A stretch of 64,000 nt of DNA from Leptasterias polaris (GCA_037783415.1 JAZGTN010000176.1:558001-622000), one strand, 5' to 3'. Positions 10,521 to 22,189 are shown, counted from the first letter of the stretch. Program-made: numbers and translations. The notes: generated by a model not told the origin, from the letters alone.

Positions 10521-12768
10521 GTATGTTTTACCTTGACTATGGGTCTTACCGCACACATAGTGTTTTCCAGTGTTATATCATTCATAATCTTCAATAGGCC
10601 TACTTAGTGTGAGTCCATTTGTACATAGTAGGCAGTATTACTTTAATATGATGTTCTGCAATAAAAGTTCTCAAAATCCATCACAATCCGTCTTATTCAT
10701 TATAAGTTTTGTTCTTCTATTATAACTTCAAGCAATGCTTATACAGGATAGCGAGCAGCGTAAAAAAATGAATACGACAAAAAACGGTATTTCAAATGAC
10801 AAAAATGGGAGGAAACAAATTAAAAAGTAGTAAAACAAACCGAATAAGGTGGATTATGGTGAATTACTATAGTATTTCATTTTACACGTCATCGTAAATA
10901 TTGTGTAGGCATATCCCTCAACGTAGAACTATCCAGGCTGTCCGGCACTACCATCAATGAAACTAACAAACACCTAGTTATTTCGGTAGTCCAATCTTTG
11001 AGGCTTCATTTTCATAAAATATTGTATTGTGGTTCGTTTTCATGTATGTGTATGAAGTACATGTTTCTGCTAATCGCAGATGGTTAAGTACCCGAGCGTA
11101 CCCGAGCGTGCGTCTATCGCCTGACTTTACCTAGCCCTGGCAGCCTTTCACTTTCGTATAAGCCGAAAAATTAAATCGCTGTAAACAGCGATTTAATTTT
11201 ACATAGTAAACTATGTAAAACCATCAGCGTATTTGATTATATACATTTTAAAATAAATCTTTTCATTTATGAATTGTTGGAAGGTATATATCCATTCAGT
11301 AAGCAGCATTTTAAATATAAAAGTAAGCAGCATATTTAAATATAGCTGCACTAAGCCATAAAAAGGTGTTCTTTTTATTTTATAAAACGGGTGGTTTGGG
11401 TATAATAATCGTTAGATGACTTAAACAACCAAGATTTATTGTAAACCATTTTTCTTTCAAGACGTTGCTTGTAGTGATCGATTTACCATTATGTTTACCT
11501 AATTTTCACTTGAGCTTGTAAGTCTTGTGGTGGGGTACTAATTTTTTGTTTTTAAAGCGCTTAACACACTATAATAATTTTGTTAAATTAAATACACACT
11601 TAACCGAAAAACAATTTCTAAAAGTACAAAGTAAATATATAAAATAGTGCAAACATATAATTATATACACATTTAAATAAAAATAGGCCCTAGATAAATA
11701 ATAAATAAAATAAAATATACTAAAATGAAATAAAATAAATGAAAGTAATGACACGAAATGATGTTGCAATGTAAATGCAATGAAATGAAACATGATGAAA
11801 CGATATAAAATAAAATGAATGAAATAAGATTAAATCGTTCGTTTGAAGTAGTCAATGCAATGCAATGCACCTTATTAATTCTCAAACACCTATTTTAGAC
11901 TTATTGCTGTTTTGGAGTTATATATATTGTGGGATGAACACTTGTTCTGGAAACATAACGTTGATATAACATGCCCGGTACAAGACAGTCTAACTTTATT
12001 TGTTTATCATACTTTTTATCACAAAAAAATATGTTATGTTTCTTTAAGCTTTTTTGCGCACTCTAAAAACAGTGGATCGATTGAGTGTTCAATCAGCCAT
12101 ATTAGCTGCAAAATTTCAGCGCTACAATTACTCTTGTTCAGCTTAGGAAGGCACAACCCACGGATGACCACAATCTAGATGCCAAGGTTTCATCAGGACA
12201 TTTTTATCCACTGTTCTGTGTCGCTATAGTAACCATTCTTCCTTTCTGAATCCAATTCAGTTTTGAGAGATCGTGTGTGACCCCGGGGATCTGCCGCAGG
12301 GGATTTCTCTATACATTCGCCTGAGTGCGTGTGGACGCACCATACCACCCAAATAAGATTCGTAGAGTCACTCTTGCCGCAACTGCATTTCCGACATCAC
12401 GCACCATTGGAAGCATTGGCAAGAATCACCACTAACCTGTGGACGAATGAAGCTGGCTTCAAGACTACTCGCACACGGCTCCACTTTGTATCGCTTCCGC
12501 TCAATCCCATCAACTGAAAGTATGCGTCAATACATCATACAAAGGAGTTGCTGTTAGATTCACGAACACGGAGATATCAAACTGATGTACTGCTGAGCTC
12601 GTTGTTAAGCCATGGAATAACTCCGTTACATTCAGCCCAAACCTCCAATTGTGAGTTCGTCAATTTTTATTGCTTGAAATGATAGCGAGAGCCAAAAGTA
12701 CGAATGAGTAGATGTTTTTTTTCAAAGGATGGTCATTCTGATTGGATATTTGCGTCAGTTAAATCGAA
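10521..12768. other. AT-rich sequence without recognised gene
   Basis: It contains two adjacent palindromes (11166-11200 around aaatcgctgtaaacagcgattt; 11199-11219 around acatagtaaactatgt) and an A/T word tract at 11560-11830 made of aaaatgaaataaaat-like words. 12190-12768 would hold the 5' UTR and promoter of the GPCR exon, but I see no clear core promoter. Confidence 0.45.
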
Positions 12769-13062
12769 ATGTCTATCAAATACATGCTATTTCAATTAGA
12801 AAACGAAGACTTCTTAACAGCATGGAATCTATCTAACGCAACGAGGGATCAACCGCAAAGCACCACAGCAGTTGAGTTGAATCTGCCCAGTTTGCTGCTT
12901 GTGGCTCTAATTATTTGGACATTCTTCGGTAATATGCTGGTGTTGATTGCTGTTTATAGAGAGAGGGGCTTGAAGTCAATGTCTAATTATGTAATAGCTA
13001 GTCTGGCTCTGGCTGATCTTCTACTCGCTGTACTCGTCATGCCATTGGGTCTAGTATCATTG
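12769..13062 (+). CDS. Class A GPCR, aminergic-like, first coding exon
   Basis: 98 codons from an ATG with A at -3 to a consensus donor (ttg|gtgagt at 13063), phase 0. Residues 1-40 are an extracellular N-terminus with two glycosylation sequons (NLS at 20, NAT at 23). TM1 spans about 42-62 and holds GN at 54-55 (N1.50). The ERGLKSMSNY intracellular loop leads into TM2 with SLALADLLLAVLVMPLG (D83 = D2.50). This pattern is typical of biogenic-amine receptors (serotonin, dopamine, octopamine, histamine groups). The subtype cannot be told without TM3-TM7. No next exon with a DRY motif was seen downstream, so the intron is long, or the exon is a stranded piece. No disabling change is visible. Confidence 0.8.
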
Positions 13063-14524
13063 GTGAGTATATTATTTCTTTTTATGTTATGTAACCTAGT
13101 TATTACTTCACCCACATTCTGTTGCATTTTGCTGACAATCAATGACCATACATTATACGTACGTACATTCAGCACATTCCATTAAATGGCAATTCTTACT
13201 ATTTCTGTCGATATGTTCTTATATAGGCCTAAACGTACATCATAAACTGCATTCATTTCAATATTACCCCGGTAAAGATTGGCATTCAATGATACGATGT
13301 CAGTTATGTCTAAAGGTGGGATGGTTAGTTTTGAAAGTCAAATGATGGTTAAACTTAATAATTTATGAAGTCCTCATTAAGAATCGGTATTGCAGGGCGA
13401 TGCGTATTATTTATTTATGCACTGTCAAATACCCACCACACCTGTATTCAACTATTCATTCCAGAGCGCTGATTTCATTGAAATAGACGTAAAGGTCATT
13501 GTAATGTATATTCTAAACATTAATTTTATTTGTGTAACGTCGTGGGACAAGCTTGTAACAATGTCCGTATTATGTTCCACTACTGTATGGTTCATCTCCG
13601 TTTTAGAATCGGAATGATGTATGCTAATGTACATTTATATTTTGGGGAAAATGATCATCGATGTATTATCCACCCAAGCTATTCATCATTATGCGTGGAC
13701 TGCTATTTTAGTTCAACACCTGTGAGTTGCAGATTTCCTCCGTGAAGGTAAAGAAGTGTTGTTCAAAGCAATGACAAAATACACGATGGCCACGCGTGGG
13801 CGTAGTCTTCTACAGCTACACCTCATCACCTTCCCGTCCAATTCCGTTCGTGCACATCTCGAAGACCTGCATTTGTTCTGGGTAAAAGATTATCCAAATG
13901 AGCTATTGCTTTTTTTTCAAAGGGCAGAACAAGATTCCTAATACCACATATTAATTGATAAACTGTTCGTGCTTACCAGGCCTATAAATGTAGTTTGATT
14001 TTCAAATATGATTGCATACTGCTCTCAATCAGGAAATTGTAAGAGGCACTGGCCTACAAGTTTTACAATTCATATTCCAAGTGACACATGGCCTACACCT
14101 TTGTATGGAAGCAGTCCGCAAAGATGGCTTATTTTACGTAGATGTTAACTTGTTTTAGGGTTCCCATGCACAACATACAGATTGACTTCAACAATTACCA
14201 GAAGTCAATAAGAATTGTGTTGAGCAGGTTTCCCACAAGGTAGTGTGTACAAAACTACAATGTTTCGTCATTCTCCCTCATAATAATTCTCCTAAGACAG
14301 ACGGTTTTACTCAGAACTTTAAAAAAACACGTAGATTTTCTCTTAAGAGTACTTTCATTTTTGTCAAAATCTAAAAATGTTTGATGATGTCGCATTTCAA
14401 ATGTATGGTCTGTACAAAGAGTATAGTTCATAATTGAATTTGTATGATATTAGATCAAAGTAGCCTTAAATTTGACCTTTTGACTGGCGCAAAAATTCCT
14501 CTTTGGGATGTACAGACCCAGTTG
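13063..14524 (+). other. Presumed intron of the GPCR gene
   Basis: It starts with a consensus donor. Open frames here show no TM3 or DRY-like coding segment and no recognisable repeat. Confidence 0.4.
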
Positions 14525-14680
14525 TTGCTGCTTACGTCATGTTTCAAATTTTGCTCTGAAAGAGTACATGATAAAATGAAATTTTGCATCATTTTAACGT
14601 GAGGTTAGAAACTTGTAGGTTTTTCCCCACTTTCATGAGGAATTCATCTCTTGGAAAATGAGTGAATTGATAGTCACGCA
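14525..14680 (+). repeat. Diverged copy of the TTAA element's right end
   Basis: cattttaacgtgaggttag at about 14592-14610 and ggaaaatgag at about 14655 match the right subterminal part of the element ending at 18000, in the same order and spacing. The terminal TIR itself is not preserved. Confidence 0.6.
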
Positions 14681-14802
14681 ATAAACCCAAATATGAATCG
14701 GTTTTAGTTGAATGAGTAAAGAACAATGGCATATTATAATAAGAAGGATCCTCGATTGACACTTTATGAAAGCAAATTAATGAATTTTTTAAAATAATTC
14801 AT

Positions 14803-15025
14803 GATCCGTTATTGCGAATTCAAAACCCGTTGTAACAGATTCACAATCCGTTATAACGGATTTACGATCAGTTATAACGGCTCCATGATCCTTTATTACA
14901 GATTGACAATCCGTTATATATTAACGGATTAACATCCGTTATAACAAAGCAACAATCCGTTATTACGGATTCACAATCCGTTATTGCGGATTCACAATCT
15001 GTTGTTACAGTGTCACACTCCGTTG
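14803..15025. repeat. Palindromic-word tandem repeat (aatccgttataacggattca)
   Basis: About ten degenerate ~21-base units, each a near-palindrome of aatccgttat and ataacggatt joined by a cacaat linker. Unit order and length drift. A related tract with ggattgtgaatccgtaa lies at 40740-40930. Confidence 0.75.
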
Positions 15026-15554
15026 ATTGACGCATAGCATGTATATAAATTATTACCATTCAATCAAGAGCAGAACGTCACTGACACTGTCAGGAATTAT
15101 TCGTTTTGGTCTCAAACGGAGTCCAACTATGATAACTAATGAGTGTTGCAATAGCGAACCACAATATTTTAGCAAGCAGGCGAGCTCTCACATAATAGCG
15201 AAAAACTCTGAGGTCCAAAAATCACAGGACCAAGAAAAATCAAACCAACATTGTGGCAGTTGATTTCTTCCTGGAATAATAAGTGCCAAAGTTGGGCCGT
15301 TTACAGGTATCGACTGATGCATTTAACGTGCATCCAGAATGGATGACAACCTTGAGTTGTTATGAGGTAAGCTGACGACTTAGCTCGTGTTAGTTTTCAT
15401 ATTATGTGTGTATGTTTAATAAACCGCTATACATAATTTGTATGATTAAACATTATTTGGATTAGTAACTAGTGGTAGATATTAGATAATCGTTTTAAAA
15501 ATAATATGTTATCCATTATTTTGCCATGTGTTTACCGCCCCAAGGCTCAACAAC
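15026..15554. other. No gene recognised
   Basis: AT-rich spacer; only short open frames without motifs. Confidence 0.4.
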
Positions 15555-15869
15555 AGACCGTGCAAGTCTCGCGCGTAATCGAACTTCCTGGACCATTGTG
15601 GTCCCAACCATTGGAGTTTTACGTTGGCAAAATTTTGTTTCGTCTACTATTTTAGTTAACGTACTTCATGACCATGAAAATTAAATATGTTGTTGGGAAT
15701 GTAATATTAAGTGATACAAAATATGAAAGTAAAATCAATTTAACAATACAACGAAGAAAACCCAAGAATTAAACTTGACCTCTACTTCCGGTTACTTGCA
15801 AAAAATTAAAGAGGAAGGGAAATGACCAATTCAATTTTGTGATCTAATTTTCCACTAGATAAAGTCCTC

Positions 15870-16889
15870 ATGTACCTATTCCCGACTCATCAATCGGAAA
15901 TTTGTGCCATTGTTAATGCCTTTAAGAATGGCAAGAGCTCGGGTTATGATGACATTAGTCCAGCGGTGCTAAAATATGTTATTGCGCAAGTCAGTCTTCC
16001 ATTGTGCCACGTCTTTAATTTATCTCTTTCTGAAGGCACTTTTCCAGAAAAGTTGCTAGGGTGACTCCCATCTATAAGAGTGGTGATCAATGTGAAGTTG
16101 TTAACTATAGACCCATTTCCGTATTGTCTGTTTTCTCCAAAGTGCTCGAGAAGATAGTCTACACTAGAACTAATACTTTTTTAAACAAATTTAACATTCT
16201 CTACCATGGTCAATATGGGTTCAGAAGAAACCACTCTACCGATATGGCCCTCATAGACATGGTGAACAAAATTACTAAAGGCTTCGAGAATAATTCAATT
16301 TCTGTTGGTGTATTTTTAGACCTTTTCAAAGGCCTTTGACACAATCAATCATGACATTCTCTTGCAGAAATTGAGTTACTATGGTATATAATAAGGGGTA
16401 TTGCATTAGAATGGTTTGCTAGTTATCTGTCCATATCGTAGTCAATTTACTAAAATACATTGTTCTTGCTCTACTTCTGACACTGTCACATGTGGAGTGC
16501 CTCAGGGTTCCCTTCTAGGTCCACTGTTATTTTCTTTGTATATCAATGATATTTGTCACTCATCTACTTTGCTATCGTTTATTCTGTTTGCTGACGACAC
16601 CAATATTTTTTATTCTAGTAATAACACTACTCTCACTGCACTTATCAACACTGTCAACACCGAATTGTGTAATGTGTCTACCTGGCTTCAATCCAACCGA
16701 CTTTCTCTTAACTTGAACAAATGCAATTTTATTTTCTTTCGCAAAAAGGCTAATATCACCAGTGCCTCGAACTGTCAGGTAATAATTGATTCTGTTCCAA
16801 TCCAGCAAGTTTTACATACCAAATTTCTTGGCGTTCATGTAGATCATAATCTTACCTGGAAATTTCATGACCCGCCTTTACTGGATTAA
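15870..16889 (+). pseudogene. Reverse transcriptase fragment of a Jockey/CR1-like LINE
   Basis: RT fingers and palm in order: KNGKSSGYDDISPAVLKY, then (frameshift near 16061) TPIYKSGDQCEVVNYRPISV, LYHGQYGFRRNHSTDMALI, VGVFLDLFKGL (motif A; frameshift near 16325), ECGVPQGS-like CGVPQGSLLGPLLF, and FADDTNIFYS (catalytic DD intact), ending with KFLGVHVDHNLTWKFH. It ends at 16889, where the thumb and C-terminus should follow. Two to three frameshifts make it non-functional. It is a different family from the LINEs at 1230 and 43282 (FADD rather than YADD). Confidence 0.85.
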
Positions 16890-16939
16890 GCTTGTTAAGG
16901 GCTTTAAAAACCTAACAACGGTATATTAAAGGTGGTGGA

Positions 16940-17543
16940 TTAGCTGGTAGGTATGAAGGTAAAGCTCTCATAGTTCGGAGCTGGTAACTGGCTACAAATA
17001 TTGGTAAAATGGTTGTTTATGGTCTCAGCTGTGGCAGATGGATCAACTGCAGCTCCAGGGATGCTAGAGGGTTTGGGTTTGATATTACAAAGATGCTGAC
17101 GATGCCAGCGTGCAGGCTGGTTAGTTTTAAGAGATGCAACAGAAGTGTGATAGAATCTTGATTTGGCTTCATCAATGGCTCGCTTAACCCTGTTACGTAA
17201 GGAACGCCACAATACTGAGTCACTTTCTTTGTTTGTTAGAAAAAGCTCTTTGGCGTTGCTCAATGAGTTGTATAATGCTCCGAGTAATCCACGGCTTGTC
17301 CCAGCTACAACGCTTACGGGGAATTGGTGCTTGTTCAAAATGATATTGTAAGGGCCATGGTGACACATGAAAGGTACGACGTGCACAATTGGAATGGTAC
17401 CTGCTGAACATGTTCTTCCTGCTGCCTCTCCTACTTCGATATTGCACTAAACCGTTGATCTTCAGTGATTTAAAAATTGCAGATTCACACAAAGAACAGA
17501 CCTTTGTAAGCCGAACAGTTGTTGACGAGAATATTTGATGCAT
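16940..17543 (-). pseudogene. LINE endonuclease-RT linker fragment, opposite strand
   Basis: Minus-strand frames read KRCSWDKPWITRSIIQLIEQRQRAF, then LWRSLRNRVKRAIDEAKSRFYH and KTNQPARWHRQ, then TAETINNHFTNICSQLP. This is the usual order between endonuclease and RT in Jockey/CR1-like LINEs. One frameshift lies near 17220. It faces the RT fragment tail to tail, so the two could be parts of one family inverted, or two insertions. A further minus frame at 17595-17786 may extend it toward the 5' end. Confidence 0.65.
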
Positions 17544-18073
17544 TTAACGGTGCTCTTTCTGCTAACAGAGGTGTGTTAATGCTCACCAGTAGGTCTACTC
17601 TCGGGACCAGGATAAGTTTGGATGTCCATAAAAATGGTGATTTTCAAATGTTGGTTGATGGACAGGTATGAGCAAGCAAGTGTAGCCATGTTTAGTCCAT
17701 TTACCAAGAGGAGTTTTAATTGATGATGGACCGTTGACTCCATTCAGCTTGTAATTGTTTATACACAATCTACTCATCAATGCCAATGGTAGAGGTAGAG
17801 TAGGCCTGTTATCAGGCCTGATGTCATCAGATGTTTTGGATTGGAAAAATTTTGCACTTGAAGGGTATTGAATGCAATGGCAATTTACACCATTTTAACG
17901 TGAGGTTAGAGACTTGTAATTTTTTCCCAATTCACATAAGGACTTTATCTAGTGGAAAATGAGCACATCACAAAATTGAATTGGTCATTTCCCTTCCTCT
18001 TTAAGAATTTGTGCCCACCTCCGATCACCAAATTTGTTTTGGTCGCGGGATAACAATCACCAGACGCTGTAAT

Positions 18074-18244
18074 AGACCTTATGCATATGACGTCATTTGA
18101 GTAGGGCGCCCTCACCTAGAGGTCAAAAGGAAGATGTTCATTGGCCAATCCTGTGCGCCGCGCTTACAAATCAGCGCGTTTCCATTGTTTCATCATCAGT
18201 TTACCTCTAAGATGGCGGCTTGGTGACGTCAATGCATAAGGTCT
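18074..18244. mobile_element. MITE family B, copy 1 (agaccttatgcat ends)
   Basis: 171 bases with inverted ends agaccttatgcatatgacgtca and its near-complement at 18223-18244. Internal features are gtagggcgccctc and a ttacctctaagatggcgg block. Flanking AT on both sides compared with the empty site in the complete family A copy suggests a 2-base duplication. A second copy is at 30666-30833. Confidence 0.8.
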
Positions 18245-18424
18245 ATTGCCTGACGCTAATCCTTTACATTGCAGTCTACGGTTTTTGAGGCGTCAGCGTC
18301 CTCTTTAAACTGCGTCACGCGTTAATTCTACGCCCGTGCGAACATCGCGCGTCTAGTATGCGTATAAACTAGCTTTTAGTGGTTAAACGTACATGTAGTA
18401 CTCAGGCGTGGATTTACAAAAGGG

Positions 18425-18448
18425 GCAGCCTCGCTACCATGGGCAGCG
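18425..18448. repeat. 24-base junction word, repeated inverted at 63815-63838
   Basis: gcagcctcgctaccatgggc plus agcg joins copy 1 to copy 2 of family A. Its exact reverse complement lies near 63815-63838 beside other MITE ends, so it is probably the end of another element. Confidence 0.55.
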
Positions 18449-18759
18449 TAAGTCTCGCGCGTAAGAGAACTTCCGGGACCATTGTGATCCCAACCATATG
18501 GAGTTTTACGTTGGCAAGATTTTGTTTCGTCTTTTATTTTAGTTTAACGTACTTTATGACCATGACAATTAAATATGTTGTTTGGAATGTAATACTAAGT
18601 GATAACAAATTTAAATCAATTCAACTATATAACGAAGAAAACCCAAGAATTAAACCTGACCTCTGCTTCCGGTTACTTGCAAAAAATTAAGAATTTGTGC
18701 CCACCTCCGATCACCAAATTTGTTTTGGTCGCGCGCTGATAATCACCAGACGCTGTAAT

Positions 18760-18919
18760 AGATCGATCCACCAAGCCCCGCCTCCTTACAAGTCGACCAA
18801 TCACAGCCGCGAAACCCGATCACCATTAGTGCAAAGATCACCAAACGGCTCAAATGGTGATCAGATTTCGCGGCTGTGATTGGTCAATGAGAAATGGGCG
18901 TGGCTTAATGGATCGGTGT
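18760..18919. mobile_element. Nested MITE family C (gatcNatccaccaag ends)
   Basis: 160 bases; left agatcgatccaccaagccc, right complement acaccgatccattaagcca. The arms carry gaccaatcacagccgcgaaa and its complement, so most of the element folds back. It is inserted between AT and AT at the same base of the host element where family B entered copy 1. Confidence 0.75.
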
Positions 18920-19059
18920 ATTGTCAGACGTTAAGCCTTTTCATTGCAGTCTACGGTTGTCGAGGCGTCAGCGTCCTCTTTAAACTGCGTCACGCGTTAA
19001 CACTACTCCCGTGCGATCATCGCGCGTCTGCGTTTAAACCTGCTTTTAGTGGTTGCACG

Positions 19060-19600
19060 CAACCCAACCTCGTTCCCAGTGGTGTACGATCTCGCCGCGC
19101 CATGTTGTTTTCCGTCCCAGAATGCATCGCTCGACTTGTGCGTCCTTTGACAGCGCGCTCTGCGTAGTCTCTAACACAGAATGGATCAACCACAGAGCTA
19201 ATTAAAATATCCCTTATAATTATTTGGATATTTCAAAGTCACACTTCCAGGGGGATATGATCGAGGGATGCATTCTGGGAAAGAAAACAACATGGCGCCC
19301 GGCGCGAGATCGTATACCACTGGGAACGAGGTTGGGTCACCCCTAAACTGCATACAGTTAATGTATCACAAGATTGAAAAAGAATTAGATGGTGGCCAGT
19401 TTCTCTATGACTTGTGCGTCCTTTGACAGCGCGCTCTGCGTAGTCTCTAACACAGAATTGATCGGTTGAACTAATTAAAATATCCAATAATTTGGATATT
19501 TCAAAGTCACACTTCCAGGGGGATATAATCGAGCGATGCATTCTGGGAATGAAAACAACATGGCGCGGCGAGATCGTACACCACTGGGAACGAGGTTGGG
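19060..19600. mobile_element. Nested hAT-like MITE family D with 8-bp duplication
   Basis: GTTGCACG flanks both sides (19052-19059, 19601-19608); the complete family A copy has it once. Ends read ccaacctcgttcccagtgg in inverted orientation. The interior is two foldback units (19060-19336 and the rest) each with gccatgttgttttc and tcacacttccagggggatat blocks. Eight-base duplications fit hAT elements. Other copies are clustered at 63112-63600. Confidence 0.8.
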
Positions 19601-20040
19601 GTTGCACGTACTCGAGCGTGGATTTACAAAAGGGGTTCCTAAAAAGTTAAGATCAAAATAAGCATCCTTGTCCCAGAGTTTTTAGTTTGTCTGAACAAAA
19701 ACTAACACTTTTTGTGTGTCTATTATGAAAGCTAAAACTCAGTTTGTACAAATTGTAGTGATTATTTTTGTTGGTCAGATTTTTTCATAGATCTAATTTA
19801 AAAACAATGATTTTATTTCAGAATTTTTTTTTTTCTTCAATTGACGTGTTTTCTCGCTCAGATACGCGCAAGACTTGCACAGTCTATAATCCCGGAAGTT
19901 CGATTACGCGCGAGACTTTTACAGTCTATTCAAGGGGTTATGAGCGAGCAAGGGCATGCTGGGGGAAAATGGCGCAGCGAGATCGATCACCCCTGGGAAC
20001 GAGGTTGCCTACAGTTAGATGTATCACATTATCAAAAAAG

Positions 20041-20400
20041 ATTGAGAGCGTACGCGGATGACACCCAGCTCTATGTATTTTAACAAACCAAAAGGTGCAG
20101 ATTCTGCTAGTCAACATGCCGAAGTAATCAGAAATAAGGTCATGCATGACTGTAAACAGTTTAAAACTAAACGACGAAAACACGGAGTTTCTGATTTTCT
20201 AACTTCCAAACATCAGCAACATAACAAGTCAATAATCCCCACATCCAGTCATCAGCGCCTCTTTTTGCCTCACCCTTTTGTACACGAAATCTAAGTATTA
20301 TTTTTGATCACACACTTTAGACCGAAAAACATGTTGATCTGTTAATGAACAAATTATCACTTACGATCTGTAAATACCATTTTGAAAATATTAATGTATG
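20041..20400 (+). pseudogene. LINE RT remnant with YADD motif
   Basis: RAYADDTQLYVF at about 20043-20081 is the catalytic YADD strand of a LINE RT. The following frames carry a long run of lysine and serine residues and then SIIFDHTL-like text near 20300, resembling the post-palm (LGVIFD) motif. Only ~350 bases survive, with stops and frameshifts. Confidence 0.6.
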
Positions 20401-21439
20401 GTTTTTTTCACTGCTTTTTTTGTAAAAGCCAAGTCCAAACTTTTATTTTGTTCTTGCCAAATAAACCATCAAAACAAATTGTTCCATGAAACTCATATTG
20501 GCTTCTGGTAATCTGTGTAGCCGGTTTCTGTGAAGTGGGCTTGGCTAAGAGTGGTACGTCATGCTTACGAAAAGGCCCAATTTCATGGCGTTGCATACCG
20601 CAAAATCCACTCTAGACTTATTGCCCATACAACTACGTACTTTAAAGATCAACTTGAACGAAAATTAACATTTTTTTATTAATTTGTTTTAGAAAAGTAA
20701 ACGAGTGCATAATGATTACATATAAATTAGTGGAACTTTAAAAAAAGTTGTCATAATATAAAAAACACATTATCAGCGTTACAAGGGCAAAAACGCCCAG
20801 TTTCACGAAAAGCCCTTTTAAAAGCGCCTATGGAATCGTGCAACATTGTGACGTCACACGGCGGACTCGGTTTTTTAACCCCACACAAACGTGCGTTTTT
20901 CCGTCAAGCATTTCTGATGGGAGTGATATCAGCTCAAGTGACCAGGGGAGTTCTCAAGATAAGGGACAGAACAGAACTCGGAGGGGCACTCGCGGAGCTG
21001 AGCCACACGGTTCGAACAACTGGCAGCACAAGCGCAAGCAAACTGTGTAGTTCGTGTCAATTTCGTGCCTCAGCTGCGCATTTTGTATTTGTGTGAGCAA
21101 AATAAAGTTCAGAAGTTGCAAAGCGCAAATTTAAAAATTGGCTTTTGCGAATGTTTAATATGGCAATTTTCTAAGATTGTGCCCACAACATTATTATAGT
21201 AATCAAATATGATGCCTTGTTTTTTGAAGACTGAATTTGTGTCACCGGTGAATTATTTATGTAGAATAGTAGTTTTATGAACCACGGTTGGTATGAGTAG
21301 ATAAAGGAAACCATATAGTCAAATGCCAGTGAGGCTACTAGAAGCCAAAAAGGGACAAGTGATAAACAAACAAAAAAATCACCGTACAGAAATAATTTGA
21401 GTTCGTTTTTTAGAGCATGAAAGTTTTTGCAATAATTTG
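20401..21439. other. No gene recognised
   Basis: An 88-codon frame at 20830-21096 is followed by AATAAA at about 21101 but shows no known domain, so I do not call it a gene. The rest is AT-rich. Confidence 0.4.
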
Positions 21440-21865
21440 TTTGAACCTTTTGCAATAGTTTATTTCGAGCTCTGATTTATTCCGAGGGCACATAATTAAT
21501 TATTTGGAGCGTTCAACATAATATATTATTTGGAGCGTTCAAAATAAAAATGTTAAGAGCACAAATCAAGTTTGCAATAATATTTGTTTGCTTTCGCACA
21601 GGCAATAATTTATTCCAAGGGCACAAAATAAATCATTTGGAGCGTTCGAAATGTTTTTTTTGAGAAATAATTTTGAGAGCACGAATCAATTTTGCAATAA
21701 TTTTATTTGAGCTTTTGCAATATTTGTTTCACTACATATATTTCAAGATGAGCGTTTTAAGTGATTTCGAGCAAAATCATTTCAAAAGCACGAAATTATT
21801 TGGAACAAAACAATTTGGTGAGCAACAAAAAGATTTTGAGTGCTCAATATATAAACTATTTTAAG
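21440..21865. repeat. Degenerate AT-rich word array (ttatttggagcgttcaaaat)
   Basis: Words such as tttgcaataatttgtttg, atttggagcgttc and gagcacaaat recur many times with drifting spacing. It resembles the arms of the foldback elements further right, but I could not define terminal inverted repeats. Confidence 0.6.
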
Positions 21866-22189
21866 TGTATTTAATTATGTTAGTTTTCAGTAAATTTCCT
21901 ACCATTATGTTGTGGTGCTCCGTTGTAACAGTCCTTGATCTCTGCTCAACAACATTGTAACATTTTATAGCATGATTTGTTTGGGTTATCCCTTTTTATT
22001 TAAACCATTCAATGACCATTTTGACAACTTGAGATCCTTTCGAGAGTTGTTACCAATATCGCCGGATTCCTTGGAAAATGAAAGAAAAAATAACATCGAG
22101 ACTCTTTTTGCTGATTCTGGAATCCACCGACAGCACATTTGCTCGGCATGATACAAACTTACACACTTTATTGGAAAAAAACTCGAAGA

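Larger units (their letters stand above)
15810..18000. mobile_element. TTAA-targeting TIR element carrying LINE pieces
   Basis: It inserted in family A copy 1 exactly at TTAA (15806-15809 and 18001-18004); copies 2 and 3 show the unbroken site. Its ~64-base TIRs are nearly identical: agaggaagggaaatgacc, then aattcaattttgtgat, then ttttccactagataaagtcc (15810-15873; complement 17935-18000). TTAA plus AG ends fit piggyBac or Kolobok groups. No transposase is seen. The interior is two LINE fragments facing each other. Confidence 0.8.
15555..18424 (+). mobile_element. MITE family A, copy 1, split by two insertions
   Basis: 15555-15809 matches the left third of the complete copy at 24906-25647 (gtgcaagtctcgcgcgtaatc, then ccattgtggtcccaacca, then gacctctacttccggttac). 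A 2191-base element interrupts it; it resumes at 18001 (agaatttgtgcccacctccg), is split again at 18074-18244, and ends near 18424 at acaaaagggg, where the copy-2 junction begins. Confidence 0.8.
18449..19887 (+). mobile_element. MITE family A, copy 2, with two nested insertions
   Basis: Same order as the complete copy: aagtctcgcgcgtaag at the left, agacttgcacagtctat at the right. Nested elements at 18760-18919 and 19060-19600 account for the extra length. A further family-end fragment (cgcgcgagacttttacagtc) follows near 19907-19926. Confidence 0.82.

Noticed and set aside
15810..18000. Complete autonomous transposon with its own RT
   Set aside because: The RT belongs to a truncated LINE with frameshifts; TTAA elements do not use an RT and no transposase is present.
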